64,000 nt of DNA. Source: Nymphaea colorata. Lineage: Eukaryota > Streptophyta > Magnoliopsida > Nymphaeales > Nymphaeaceae. Below are positions 1 to 14,200 of the stretch, one piece after another. Positions within the stretch are counted from its first letter, which is position 1, and every line of letters begins with the position of its first letter. Location of the stretch: assembly GCF_008831285.2 (NCBI RefSeq), contig NC_045149.1:1614001-1678000 (forward strand). The letters run 5' to 3'. The position numbers and the translations under genes are program-made. The notes under the pieces were generated by a model. That model was given only the letters and a program-made list of their open reading frames with translations. It did not search any database and was not told the DNA's origin.

Positions 1-500
1 TGTCTTATAATGTTGAGATAACAAAACGGGCGGGACCAAATCATGTGTCCTATGGCACCTTAGATAACGAAAGGAGTGAGACCAAATAATACATTCTATA
101 ACATATGAGGTAAGGAACCGGTAGGATGCCCTATAGCATTTGAGACAACAAAATAGGTATAAGATAATGAAAGGGGTGAGACCAAATAATGCATCCCATA
201 TCATATGAAATAATGACATAGGTATGAAATAATGAACTGGGTCCTATAACGTCTATGATAACGACAGAGGTATGAGATAACAAAATGAGGCTTATAGAAT
301 CTGAGATAATGAATTGGGTCTTTATAGTGTTTGAGACAACAACATGGGTAAGAGATAATGAAATATGTTTTATAACGTCTGAGATAACAAGAAGGGTATA
401 TGATAACGAAACAGATCCTACAGCATCTGAGATAACGAAAGGGATCAGAGATCATGGTGGGGGTATGAGATAACGAGAAGGGTATGAGTTAACGAAAGGG
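1..500. repeat. Degenerate tandem repeat (GAGATAAYGA-type units)
   Basis: Short blocks resembling GAGATAACGAAAGGGGTGAG followed by ACCAAATAATGCATCC-like and CCTATAGCAT-like blocks recur throughout, sometimes with a truncated unit of about 19 bp between longer units of roughly 40-46 bp. No reading frame is conserved between units. It probably starts before the window. It reads as a decayed minisatellite rather than a coding repeat. Confidence 0.6.
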
Positions 501-1510
501 GCAGGACGAAAAAAAGAAGGCAATTATTTGCTACTCAGAGTGGTATATTGGTCTTAACGACCTGCATATAGGGACTGGCACAATCATTCTCGCCTTCGCC
601 ATCGAGGTATTCATGACTAAGTAAATTCATTGGCTTCCAATCTTGATTCTATTGACAAATCCCAAAACCTTCTGTCACCATGTGGCAACATCACAGGCCT
701 ATGCATGAAATTTTCATGCACCATGGGGCATATATAACCCACTTCAATTACCGAGGCAAGTTACCATGAAAGTGGGAATATGATTCAGCAACCGGCCGGT
801 AGTAGAAGTTGATGTCGTGAAACTTGATTGCCCTCTTGCTGAGGAGTGAAAACTAAGAGAAAGGGAGAAAAGGGAAGGGCTTACGGGAGATGAATTCAGA
901 AAGGGCAGTCGACATATCACACAAATAAATTGTAACAACGATGTACTAAAAAAAATTAAAACAAAAAATGTTTTCATTGGATGCATGCACATCAGCATCG
1001 GTCTGATCCATGCGCATCATGTCAAATATGATTCACCTCAATGCTTTAATGTGCTTTCAGGGGTGAGGCATAGTGATGCACATGCATCATACATGATGTG
1101 TCTAATAACACTGATTGATAGTCATGAGTTTTTTTCCTCATAGTGACTTGGAATAAGATATTTATATAAAATGATAAGGCGATGAAGAAAAAAATCATGA
1201 AAATTATGTATGAAGGTCAAAAAAGTCATTGTATGGACTTAAGCTATCTCCAAATACAGCAGTACAAAAGTTTTGATATTTACGTGATTTTCCATGATTA
1301 TTTGCATAGGAAGTATAATTCTTCCATTTACTACAAGTTTGTTCATGGTTCTATAATTGTGTTACCACTTTAAGTTAATGCTATGGAGAACACTACGAAT
1401 AGTTTTCTTCAAATAAATGCCTTGAAAATTATGTTATTGAATTTGTCATGAAGGATCTTAGTGCTATAAAAATCAAGAGTATTTTTCTTTATTCTAGATA
1501 TATATATATA

Positions 1511-1551
<41 letters not shown>

Positions 1552-3706
1552 ATAGATATATCTGAGAAGGACATGCATTTCCTACTAATGCATGTGTCTC
1601 TCCTTTCAAGTAGCACACCATGTCTAACGCGCCCAAGTCTGCCACTGAAAATAGTTCATCATTGATCTGAAATCTAGTCATGTACTAATAGTAATTTATG
1701 TTGAACTACAGGGGTCGCAAATCCTGCACTTGTTGCAGGTAGTGGGCCTAGTGGCTCAACATCAGCAGCTTATTCGTGGTCAATTAAGCATCATTTTACA
1801 CAATGGTATTGAATTAGTATCTCGAGACAGTAGGTCATGTATTCATTTGCTTTAGCATGGTTGTACTGATCATACAAGGCCTTTCTTTTTTTTTTTGTAC
1901 AATAGTGACTAAAATCTTGGATACAATGACACGACACAAAAGGTTACCTATACCAAGGGGTGGTAAAACAAGCCAGTCAACAAGTGGGTCAGAAGTTAGA
2001 TCTCATGGCAGCCACAACTCTATAAGTAAGAAAAGTGGAGATAGTATTTTAGAGCAGTTTTTTTTTTGCATTTTTTAAGAGGAAAACAACAATAAATGTA
2101 AGAGTTTTTGGAGCGAAACAGTAAATGGATTTTTTTAAGAGTTCACATTGTAAATGTGATTATTTTTGTCGCAAATCATCCTAGATGTGATTTTGTTGGT
2201 TGGGACTTTGACACACTGTCTGATTTTTCCGGAATTTGTCATTATAAATGTGACTTTTTCGCAAAAAAAATGTATATTAGCTACAATTTCTCAAATACAA
2301 CTGCATAGTCATGGTAATATGTAATATTGTATTGGTGTTTCGTTAAGAAATTTTGCTCAGCGTTATACTGTCAGGGAACGTTGTAGTGTATATTAACCAT
2401 CATATGTTCAATAACTGTAGATTTAAATTACATGTAAAAGAGATGCTCATGAAAATTAAAGTTTGTTGATATAAAGCAAGGAAAGGAGGCCTAACACTAT
2501 GGGCCATGATCAGACAGATTCTTTCGCACAAACTTTTTGGAACTGTATTAGTTGTTGCTGCATCCAATGGGCAGTGTAAACATTACTATGCATTTGCTAG
2601 TAAATTTTTTTCTATTTCTCTTAGCAATTGGAATGCACTAAGAGTAGGGCTCCCTATCCTTCTATTACGAAAGATACTTCAGAGTGAAACGATGTTTTTA
2701 TGATAATGACAATTGTTAGGTACCAATGAAACCATAAATCAAATAGGTATTGAAGGTTGCCTTGGTAAGTAGTAGCCAAGTGTTGCATGAATTGACTAGG
2801 TTGGGAGGGGGGATGCGTAGAAGACAAGGGGGCGACGAAGGGGTGGTGTGGGGAAGGGATGTGGAGATAAAGAGTTTGAGGGCAAAGGGGCGGGGCGTGC
2901 GGTAGGAGAGGGGGAGAGAAAGAGAGGAGGGTGACCGTCTCTCTATTCTAAGGTGAACCTATCATTTGAAAATGAGGCTCCAAGGCCTACCCATAACCCC
3001 TCTCTATAGGGTTTTGGGCTGCATTGAGGCCTGAGTGGACAGCAGACTTCTTTTAATTTGACGAAACACTCCCAAGTCTCACTTTTTACAATCTAGAGGA
3101 ATAGTACTTATATGAATCAAAATAAGGATGTACTGTCTATGTGTACTTCACTGCAACCAACTATACTATGTCCCTTGAGGCGACTGCCGTCTTATTCTCA
3201 CAAGATAATTTTGTAATGAAAAATACAACATTCTCCATCCATCATTGTAGGTGGTGATTTGTGAGTAATGAGTAAAAGTTGAGGGCCTCTTTCTTGGCCT
3301 TCAAAATTTGAGAGTAGATCTGTTATAGTTCCCAAAGGAATTGCAACAGAACCAAATAGGGACTAGTAGGCTACCATATTTGTTTTAAAGTCTTAACACC
3401 AACTCTGTGTTGTAAAAAAAGAACCGCAGACTGCAGACATACAAGTGAAATATTAAAAGCAGACCTTAGACCTTATACCTTGAAAAGAAGAGATGAAAGA
3501 TGAAAGGTTAGGTGAAGACTTCATAGTTTACTGTATGAGTCATAAAAGAAACTCTACTTTGAAGAACATGAGTTCAAGTACGTTAAAAATTAAAAGCAAA
3601 CGTGGAGCGAACCTTGCGGATGTCCGACCCGAATCGGGCATGCAAAAAAAGGGAATCATGAGATTTTGATACAAAACCCGGGGCGGGCCAAAGAGAGAAC
3701 GCTGGG
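501..3706. other. Intergenic, no gene recognised; upstream of the methyltransferase gene
   Basis: I see no protein family in either strand. Contents include a (TG)n microsatellite near 1513-1550, a G-rich purine stretch at about 2800-2930 and AT-rich filler. The promoter and 5' UTR of the gene starting at 3707 should lie at the right end, but I cannot point to a convincing TATA box or transcription start. Confidence 0.5.
1501..1550. repeat. (TA)n/(TG)n microsatellite
   Basis: A TA run of about 10 bases passes into an almost pure TG run of about 36 bases. Confidence 0.9.
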
Positions 3707-3937
3707 ATGGACGGAGAAGAGGCGCAATACTTTTGCCATGACTTCGATTGGAACGACCACAGGGATGAAGTCGAGAAGGACGTCTCCCTCCACTATCATC
3801 TTCTGCCTTTCCAAGAATCCGAACAATCGCCATGTTCCTCTTCTTCTGCATCATCATCATACCCGCCTTCCATGGATGACACTTCAGAAGCATGGAAAAG
3901 ATTTCATAATCGTCATTCGATGGGAAGATTTTTCAAG
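3707..3937 (+). CDS. Methyltransferase exon 1
   Basis: Codes residues 1-77 from MDGEEAQYF to MGRFFK. It ends at AAG|GTACTT in phase 0, and the following Lys-Glu junction (FFK|ERRYLL) rebuilds the family motif. Confidence 0.85.
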
Positions 3938-5163
3938 GTACTTAGTTCATGTCATTTGCTTCCGTCCTTCCTGTCTTTCATGTTATTTCCCTAGTTCCTG
4001 TCCCTTTTCCTTTTCGTCATTTGCTTCCGCCCTTCCTGTCTTTCATGTTAGTTCCCTAGTTCCTGTCTCTTTTCCTTTTCCCCTTCTTTTCTTCTTTTTA
4101 GCTACATTTCAGAATGCTTAGTCTAGTGCTTGTTGGGTTTTCTGCTATGCAAAGAGATTTTGACTTCTATGTAGTCCTTGAGTGCTTCTGTATAGATTGG
4201 AGGAACAAATGGTCTAAAACGTGGAGATGATGAGGTTGCACATTTCGTTCAATTTCGCCTCATCCTTAATGTTTAGGTGGTTTCCTTTCGTTTTAGCTCA
4301 ACAGAAATTCAAGGTTTTGAAAGCATCACATTAAATAGTTCATTCTGTTCTTGATTATCAAAAGAAGCTGGTTTCTATCTAGCAACTCGGATTTGAGTTG
4401 GATCTGAAGGAATCAGTAGGTTGTTCACTGGAAACTGTTCTTTGAATCGTAAGGAGTAGGGGAGCAGTTATAAGCTGTGGTATAATCCAGTAAACTTTCC
4501 AGTCACTGGCAAGATTGCATTGCAAGACATTTTTAGACCTTCGTTCATGGGCTTCCACCACACTTGATGGCTGGCCTTCTTTCTTATTGTTGCATTTAAA
4601 TCCTTCTAGGCAATGGGCAAGATTACATTGCAAAACATTTTTCCTTTGAGAATTGAGTTGTGTGTCAACTCCTATTTCCTGAAATCCTTCATTTGTTTGT
4701 TAAGAACAAGCAGATTCCTTGGATAAGAGCAATCTGCTTTGTAGGACTCCCCACAATCTTACCTTGCTCATCCTTTAGTTGACCTGCCTTATCGGACTTG
4801 CCTTGCACATGAGATAAATTGCCAATTCTTCAGATTTAACATTGCTTGCATGGTAGATGTGCTGTCGTTGTGATTACTGTACTGCACTGAGATTTACAAA
4901 TATGGCCCCTCAAGCTAGATATAGTTTATCCTATACTTGCTAGGGAGGAAAGAAAAGATGCTTGCTAGTAAGGCTTTCGTAAAGATGTCCATAATCTGGT
5001 TTTTATAGAATATACCAAATACTGGCCAATTTTTCTCTTATAATATACAGGTCATTTTCTATGTGCTGGCATCTACTTTGACAAATTGTATGCTAGGTCA
5101 CATGAGTACGGGTACGGGTACAAATACAATAACTTTAAAAAATGAGGATATGGGGGTACGACA

Positions 5164-5216
<53 letters not shown>

Positions 5217-8200
5217 AAATAACACAATAAAAACAACATTTAAATAAACATGTGATACAAATAATAACATTGTTTATTGATGAACAATAACTCTAAAAGC
5301 AAAACGACAACTGTGTTGGAAAAAATTAAATCAAGTAAAATTTAGCAGTTTGGATTAGTTTCAATCCAAAAAGTACCTACATGTGTCCAAGTACCCATTT
5401 TGGGTAATGGGTACGGCGACACGGGTATGTGGACGTTACTGAAGTACCCATGTGACTTAGATTGTAGGACTAGCAACTAAGTCGCATGGACATGCCATTT
5501 TTGCATCTGCGCTCGTGTTGTGTCGAAGTTGGTACAGGTAGAAATGCAGGTGCAGCACCGACATGGCATCGACTCGGCTTGACTAAGCCAGGTACTTCTG
5601 ACCACAGCTGCCCCTCTTTTCACGTGGCATCCTCTTTCTTTTTCTCTTCTCCCTCCCTCTTTCTTTCCTTTCATTTTTTTTCTCTCTCCCTTTTCCTTTT
5701 TTCCCTTATTCCTCTCATCTCTTTTTCTTTTTTCACGTGACAAATTCAAACTTCAAAGAAGGTAAAGCTTTTGATGAAAACCATACTAATCACTGTTCGC
5801 CAGCAATGCTATCCATCCTTCCACCTTTCGCAGGTGGACAATTTTGGCATACGTAATGGGAGATAACTGTTTCTCTATATGAGTGGATGGAATTATACAT
5901 GCAAAAATTATCCACCTGTGTATGGTGGTGCTAAGTGTTGAACATAACTTGCAAGGTTGCAGGTCATGAAATGGTTGAACTCTATTCATTTCTTGTTATC
6001 AGTGGCTTTTTTCGATCCATTTTTGACCTTCAAACTTGGACACCGAAAACACACAATGTATGTGCTACTCATCATAGTAGGAAACTTAAAAAAAAAAAGA
6101 ATTTATGACAATTACAGTGAACTATCTTTATAATAAAAGTTAGACAACTCTTTGAGCACAGACTTCATTGAGGAAAGTTAATAACTTCTTCATTTCTAGA
6201 TCAGCTAAATATTGATCTTTGGCACCCTTGTGCTTCGTCTTACCTTGAAAATGGCAACAAAAAGGAAATGAGAGAGCGGAAGAGAGGGAGAGAGTCATAG
6301 AGAGATTTTGAGAGAGAGAAAAAAAAAAAGAAATGGGGCTGCTGGCCATGGCCGATACAACACCATCGTGAGAGAAAGAGAGAGAGAGAGAGAAAGAGAG
6401 AGGTTTTACTTGGACATATCTAGATGGCTGTGGTTCCTCGCATCAAGGGCAGAGAGGCACTGCGATGAGCTGGGGGTGGAAGAGAGCATTGACCTTTTGA
6501 AAATCTCTTTTAAGTTTTAAGCATGGGAAAAATGGGGACAAGAAGATGGAAAAGGGTGCCATTCATCTAGGCCATCCAATTTTCAGATAAGACGGCCCAT
6601 ATTATCCAATTCATATCTGCGAATATTTGTCTGGAAGATACCTGTTAATCGCTCTTTCTCTCTGTCTCTCTCTGTATATATCATGTTTGTAGGTGTAGCC
6701 TTACCAGTGTTTTCCAAAAGTGCTATGTTTAACTCTCTGAACCTCTAATTGCACCTGCTTTCATATCTGCAGCTATGTGACTTGGTTACCCATCAAATTG
6801 AGACCTCGATGAATCAAAATTGGGGCTGTCCCCCACACATTGGAATAAACAATTTGAAGAAAGGTCTGACAAAAATGATTAGAAAGCTTTAAGAAGTAAC
6901 TTCTGACTTTCGCCGCTTTGGAAAACTAAGTTGCCAAAATCAAAGTCAGACATACGTCAACCAAGATGCTAAAAAGACTTGTTGAGACTAGTCGGCTTAG
7001 CTGATTGACTATAAATAATTAAATACATATATAATATATTTAAGTGGAAATAAATACAGAAACACATATATACGCACACACACACACACACAGAATGTAT
7101 GCACATATTTAGAGGTTAGGAATTAGTTAACCAATGAGCAGACTCTCCGACCAACTAGTTGCTCACTTGAGACACAGGTCAGTCAATAACCCACTAAACC
7201 AACTAGTTGGATGGTTGATCGACTGGTTGGGTTTTTGACAACTAAGCTGGAACATTATCAGAAGCACAGTTACAAATATCAATAATATTTTCAAAATATC
7301 ACAATAAACAAAAACAAGCAAATTGAAGAAACATTTATTTATAATGTTAGTTTCGAAACGTTGCCAAAATGGAAACAATACAAAAATATCACACTCTGTT
7401 TTTCAGGAGATTTTTCAAAAGATCATTTTAGAAATACTTTCTGGCTTGTTCGGTTTCTTTTATCATTTTAATAACTATTTTGAGTTGCTTGTGAATGCCT
7501 TTCTAAGAAAATTAATCAGAAACTTTTAATTTCATAAATTTCTCAACTTCTTTTTATATATTCTCAATGTTTTTGAATTCAGAAATTTTCCTTTGAAAAC
7601 AGACTTCCCAATTAATACCAGAGAAGAACGTCGTCAATGAGAACCTGAAATGGTATTTCTGCCTATAGTTAGAAGTTTCAAAATATAAGTAGTGATTCTT
7701 GCCTCTCCAGCATGGTTTGTACACTGAAAATCAGATTCATAAGGAAAGGAAGGCATGAGGGTTTAGAATACCAAACGTCCTATGGCATTGCACTGAAGCC
7801 TTTTCATCCAACGGAGCCTTCTTAGCGTCCTTAATATGGTAAATTTCTAAGGCTCTTCTTCATATACTCATTCTACAATCTCACAGATATTCCAATTTTA
7901 CAATTCTATGCTTAATGGATGATGACTTTCTAGAAGTCCAGGAGTTAAGATCACGATACAATTGTTTATTCCTGTTATTAATTTGGTTTTACTTTTAAAA
8001 ATCACAAGAAAGAGTGCTTTCTGTTTCTGATTCAAGAACTTTACTTACATGCAGGAGAGGAGGTACTTGTTAAAGGAATTCCCTGAGTTGCTGAGTGCGC
8101 ATGACTATTCCAAAGTTTTAGAAGTTGGATGTGGGAATGGGAGTACTGTTCTTCCCATACTGCGGTAACGGCTTCTCCTTCAAATATTCCAGAACATGGT

Positions 8201-11200
8201 GATGCCATCTTTAAAGTAACCCTACTTTAGTGACAGCTTTGTCATTTTTTTTTCTTTATTCTTTTTAGTTTGGGGTGGAGTGGGGGAAAGAGGGTTGTTT
8301 TTGTGTGCGTTGGGGGGGGGGGGGTGGTGGGGGGGTTGAGTAACTGGAGATCTATTTACTTTTCGGAGGCTCTAAATTTCAGAAGGAACCTTTTCTTTTT
8401 TTGTTACGGATGTGGAACTTAGACCACATTTTTAATTTTCTTTGCAAAGCAGCATATCTTCATTTAAGTGCTGTGACTTATAAATCAGGGAGACAAGAAG
8501 GTTTAGGATTGCTGCCCTTTGTTACAGGGAACTTGGCATTAAGTTATTGGAACATTCTGTGCCATCTGAACTTCATTGATCCAGTTAGCGAACACTATTA
8601 GTGCTCAAAAGGGTGGAAACAAAAATGTGAAATAGAGAAGAGAAGGGCACATATTGGAAAGAGAAGGGCAATGAGATGTCAAGTTTGCAGTATCTTGGTA
8701 AAAACCTAAACCAAGTTCCTGACTCAAGCCAGTGGAACTGACATGTTTTGGTACATTAAGTGATTAAACCAATGTTATCACTGCCGTATCGTGTATCGGT
8801 CGGGCCGACCTATACGCCGTATCGTAACGTATCGTAAATGTATCGTAACGTAATTTTTTAATTTGTAAAAAATATTAAAAATTTATAAAAAATAGAAAAA
8901 AAATCAGAAAAATTCTAAAAAAATCCGAAAAAACTAGTAAAAATCAGAAAAATTCAAGAAAAATGTATTTAAAGGAACATTCATCATTCATGTATATGAA
9001 GTATGACCTATGAAGTATGCATATGAACAAGACATTCCAAAATAAGAAATCAAACATTCAAAAAACAAAATAACATACTAAGCAACCTAAGAGTATTCAA
9101 TTACATCACAATTCATAAGTTCAGAAGTCAAAACTCAGAACATATTGACATAGTTTTCAAAACTCAAAACAAAAAGCATCGTCAATCGTCATTTGCATCA
9201 TCATCTTCATTCTTCATTATCATCTTCATTTTCTTCATTAACTGCTTCTTCTATCCCCTCTGTTGCAAATGGAATGTCACCAACATTCCATTGCTCTCCC
9301 CCAGCCTCTCCTTCATCAATAATCTCTGCTGCTCCTTCAACGTTCAAAAAATCAAGATCGTCCTCATCAAGTATTGCAGATGGTTCTTCTTCAACCCAAG
9401 AATCTAATATATCAAAATGGTCAATGAAGATAGGATCATATTGATTGTGATGCTTCCTCATAGATATTGTTTGTAGTTGCCTAACAAGAGAAAAATTTAA
9501 CAAATTGTTAGAGATTAAAATATATATTAGAATTTGCTATTTTGTATAACAAATGATTTCCTTTGTCTCAACTTCATATTGTAACGAACGTAAACAAGGT
9601 CATTCAACCTTTTATGTTCCAGCCTGTTCCTCTTCTTACTGTGGATGTGTTGAAATACACTCCAATTTCTTTCACATCCAGTTGCACTACATGTTTGGCT
9701 GAGGATTCTAATTGCAAGTTTCCTTAATTTTGGGCAATGAGGCCCAAACCTTTCCCACCACAAATCTAATAACAGATGGAAAGTAAAAATGTTGTCAGAA
9801 TAAATATGTGAGAAGGTAGAATAAAAGCTAAACAACAAAAAAAAAAGTATAAAGTCTCTTTTTCCAATACCTGGACGCATAGTTGTCCTGCATCGAACTG
9901 CTGTGTCTCTCGCCATGGTACCAGAAGCTGTAGCATATTTGTTGATCGACATATGGATAGCATCTTGTTCTTTACTATCACTTACTAATACATCAATACA
10001 ATCCAACATGCCATACTCGACCTCTCTGTCCTTCTTAAAAGTGGGAAGATATCTAATAGCAGGATTTAGGTAGTAGGCTGCTGCATGAAGTGGGCGATGA
10101 AGTTGTCCTGACCACCTTTCATCTATAATCTTCCATATAGGCATGTACAACTTCTTTTTTCCTTTCATATTATCTCTAATGGCCTCCTTGGCTCTGTCCA
10201 TAGACTCATATAAATATTCAATAGAAGGTCTATCTTCAGTATCAACTAATTTGAGGACTTTCACTAGAGGTATACAAATCTTCAATAAGTGCACACATGA
10301 TTCCCAAAAGTCAGCATCGAAGATGGTATCCACAACTGTCGTTGCCTTTCTTTTATAGGCATGTGGATATGCAGCCCAATCATCACTTGAAAACATCTAC
10401 CTGAGAGAAGTTCTTTGCTTGACTATACCCTGCACAGTCAAAACATTTGTAGCAAACCGTGTTTGTGCAGGTCGAATCAATTCAGCCCCATTTGTGAATT
10501 TCCTCATCAAATTCAAGACATAAGCATGATTATAAATAAACTTCGTGATTTCTTGGCATCTATGAACGAAGATCCTGAAGCATAAGATTTACACAGTGAG
10601 CAGCACATTGACTCCAATAAAATGTCCCATATCGTGCTGCTAACATTTCACCTGCAGCTCTATAATTTGCTGCATTATCAGTGATAAATTGTACGACATT
10701 TTCAGGCCCAACTTCTTCTATAACTTTATCAAAAATCCCAAACAACACATCAGCAGTCTTAGGAGTATCAGACAAATCAACAGATTTTAAGAACATAGTA
10801 CCAAGAGGGCAATATACAAGGAAGTTTACCAATGTTCTGTTCTTGATGTCTGTCCACCCATCTGTCATTACACTGCATCCTGTAGCTTTCCAGCTCAATT
10901 TGAGTTCAGCACAATATATCTTCACATCTCTAACTATATTGTTGAGAATTTTACCTCGCAATTTATGAAAAGAGGGCATTTTATATCCTCGCCCTACACT
11001 AGCAATCGCATCTGCTATAGGCTGATAATGATAAGAGTTTGCTGCATTGAAGGGAATGGATGCATCATAGAACCACCTTCCTATGGTTTCATCTGCTGCT
11101 TCAACGATATCTTTTGATTGCATGGCTATATGAATCTCAGGCTGAGCACCAGCAGCAGTATAATTGGGAAAAAAATTCTTGATCGAACCAGACATATTGC

Positions 11201-14200
11201 TCGACCTCATAGTAGGTACTCTACCACCACCAGTACAACCACTATGACTCCTGCCACGTCCTCGTGAAACTGAACTTATATTTGCACCTCTTCTTTTTCT
11301 GGTTGCAGTTGCAGAAGAACCACCTCCACGCATGATGCCTTTCCCTTTAGTTGTTCCCAAACTGACACCAACATCTTCTTCTTCAAGCTGAACATCTTCA
11401 CCTTCACTTTCTTCCTCTTCATGTGGGTCCCCATATCCTTCCTCTGCATCTTCCATTTCCTTTTCAATCCTACTTGCTTTCACTGCATCAAGAAGCTCCT
11501 GACGCTGGTGCTTTACATATGCTGGCAATGGGTTCTCTTGGGAGCCATTGCATTGAGCCACATCGCTGTGTGTACCAGCAATATGGTGTTTAAAGCGAGA
11601 GATCCCTCCTGACAATAATTGCATTTAACTCTTAATCTATCTTTGGGATTCACCCTTGTACACCACTGCCATGCAGGATCCGACATTATATCTTCACAAA
11701 ACAAGTAAAAACATACAAATAAATGTAGGAAATAAGACAAATGAACAATTCAACGGCAAAAATGACTTGTTTTTTACCTTCTTGGTATTAAAAACCAAAA
11801 AACCCTCTTTCTCCAAGCTTCCCACCGTCCCAAGACTCCCCACAACGACAAAGGAAGCTTCTTCACCGGCAAATCTTGATGCAATGGAGAAAATCTCTCC
11901 CTCCCACGTCTCTAGCAGCGTTGAGAAACAAGAAAAGAGAGAGAGGAGCGTCCGTTTCAAAATAAGACGCAAAAAAAGGGCCCTCGGGCCCCTTTTTTAA
12001 CTTCACACCCGTATCGTGCGATACGGTCACCATATCGCACGATACGCGTACGATACGTACGCATATCGTATTTAAATAGTGTATCGTATAGGTTTTCTGA
12101 ACCTATACGATACGTATCGTACGATACGCGTCCGTATCGTACGATACGGATAACATTGGATTAAACTACATACAGCACATCTCCAAACATATATCAAGGT
12201 GAAGGTACATGGGGACATGATTATTTCATGTCCTTCCATCGATCCCTCTGTGCTGAATTGGTCCAAGATTTTCAAATGAAGTGCTTCTTAGGTGCCAGTG
12301 ATTCAAATGAAGTGTTTCTTAAGGCCTGCCAGTGAAGCACAAGACAAGGTGGCTGAGGTTGGAAATAAAATCCCCAGTAGCTATGCATTGACTATGCAGA
12401 TATTGGCATTTTGGTGAAAAAAGAAACAATCTAAACAAATGAAGCACTCTTTCTTTAGCTTGAGGCAAAGGGTGCAAAGATTCGCGAGGACGAGATAAGT
12501 GCATTGAAGATGATCAAGTGCCTGGACATGTCACACTACAAGCAGTGAGAAGCATAGCAGTGAAGGACAAAGGGGAGAAAAATTGGCTAAGATAGTGGTG
12601 GGGTTAATGTAGTTGAACCCAAATTCAGTATGTGAAAAATGGCAAGGAGAATACTATTCCATGTGACTGAAGCTCTCATCTGCGTGGATTAAATTAGGTG
12701 AAGAGGGCATCCTCTGCTGCAGGGTCAAGTGAGGTTGCCCAGGTAAGCTAAGAGCTGTTTGAGAAATGGGCAAATGATTTCTTCAAGGTGATGGCCAACA
12801 CCTCTTGGCATGGGGAGAAACCAGAAGACAAAGCTGCTAGTTAATGTTGTCATACAAAGAATTGACTTTTTCAAATAATACTGACCTTTCATTTAAAAGT
12901 AACCATTTATTTTAAAAAAATTTCACACGTTTGAGGGCTTCATGGCCCTGTTTGTTGAATGTAATATGATATTGGTCGAACTAGTTTAGTTTATATATCG
13001 GCCCATATACATTACTCTGAGCAGCTTTAGCAATTGTTACCTACTTTCTCTTTTTTGGAGATCTTTTCTCCTATTATTTGGTATTGCTTTCTAGTTACTG
13101 TGCTCATTGTCTAAACAACTCCATGTGCAGTGCAAACAAGAAAATCATAGTGTATGCTTGTGACTGTAGCATGTTAGCGCTACAAAGAGCAAGAGACATG
13201 GTAGAGTCTTCAGAAGATATTTCAGCTGACAACCAGTTCCATCCATTTTTGTGTGACATCTCTCTGAGCGGTTTACCTGGTTAGTTGATTGACAGGGTCG
13301 TGCCTGGAGGACTGTTGTGTGAAGCATTCTGTTCTCTTCATAGAACCCACAGTTTATACATTTTGATTTAATGTGACTCCGATTGTACATCAAATAACTT
13401 GGATTTGATCTTCACAGGAAACATGGGCAGCTCTGGATCATTCTTGGGCAGATTCCAAGACACTGAAGTGCTTGATATGACTAGCACAATTAAGTGTGCA
13501 TGCTCAGATGAATCACATAGTTTCCTTGATGGGGTTGACTTTGTTACACTTGTGAGGGCTTTTAACATTATATGTGTTTATATAGCCATGTCCTTATGTC
13601 CAAATTCTGGATAGTTGTCATGTTGTATGGCACTGGATTCAATTCCTACATCAACTTCCATGTGACAACACCTAACAAGATGAAAAAGAAATTTTAAATG
13701 ACAAAATATTGCAGGGAAAATATGGAATGGTACTGAACTGCATAATATTGAGAATAAAGAAAAAAAACTGTAGCAATATCATGGGCCTCTTCTACCTTTC
13801 TTATCCAACAGCCATGTTGCAGAATAGGAAGGGTTTCCTGATGAATTAGATTTGTTAATTGAAGCTGCAATATTTCTTGATGCAAGAAGCATTCTTTGCA
13901 AATGTTGACTTTAATTTTATCTCATTTATTATGGTCTTTAACTTCCAATTCTTTGCATTTTTGCAAATATTAGTCACAAAAATACCCAAAGGCAAGTGAA
14001 AAGAGAAGGAGGAAGTTATCCTGATTTGTGAAAGGTATCGCTGAGTGAAAGTATCACAATATTTTAGCAAGTTTTTAAAAAAATATAAGCCTTAATATAT
14101 TTAAACTTTCTGTGGATTTCCTTTAACGTTTTAATTACTATTTTTAATTTTGTCAATAGTTTTGTAAGGAAATTAGTAGAAAATTCGTAGTTCGTAATTT

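Noticed and set aside
11276-11467. Lys-rich - strand frame and similar short frames within the hAT transposase
   Set aside because: These are out-of-frame shadows of the acidic linker of the transposase.
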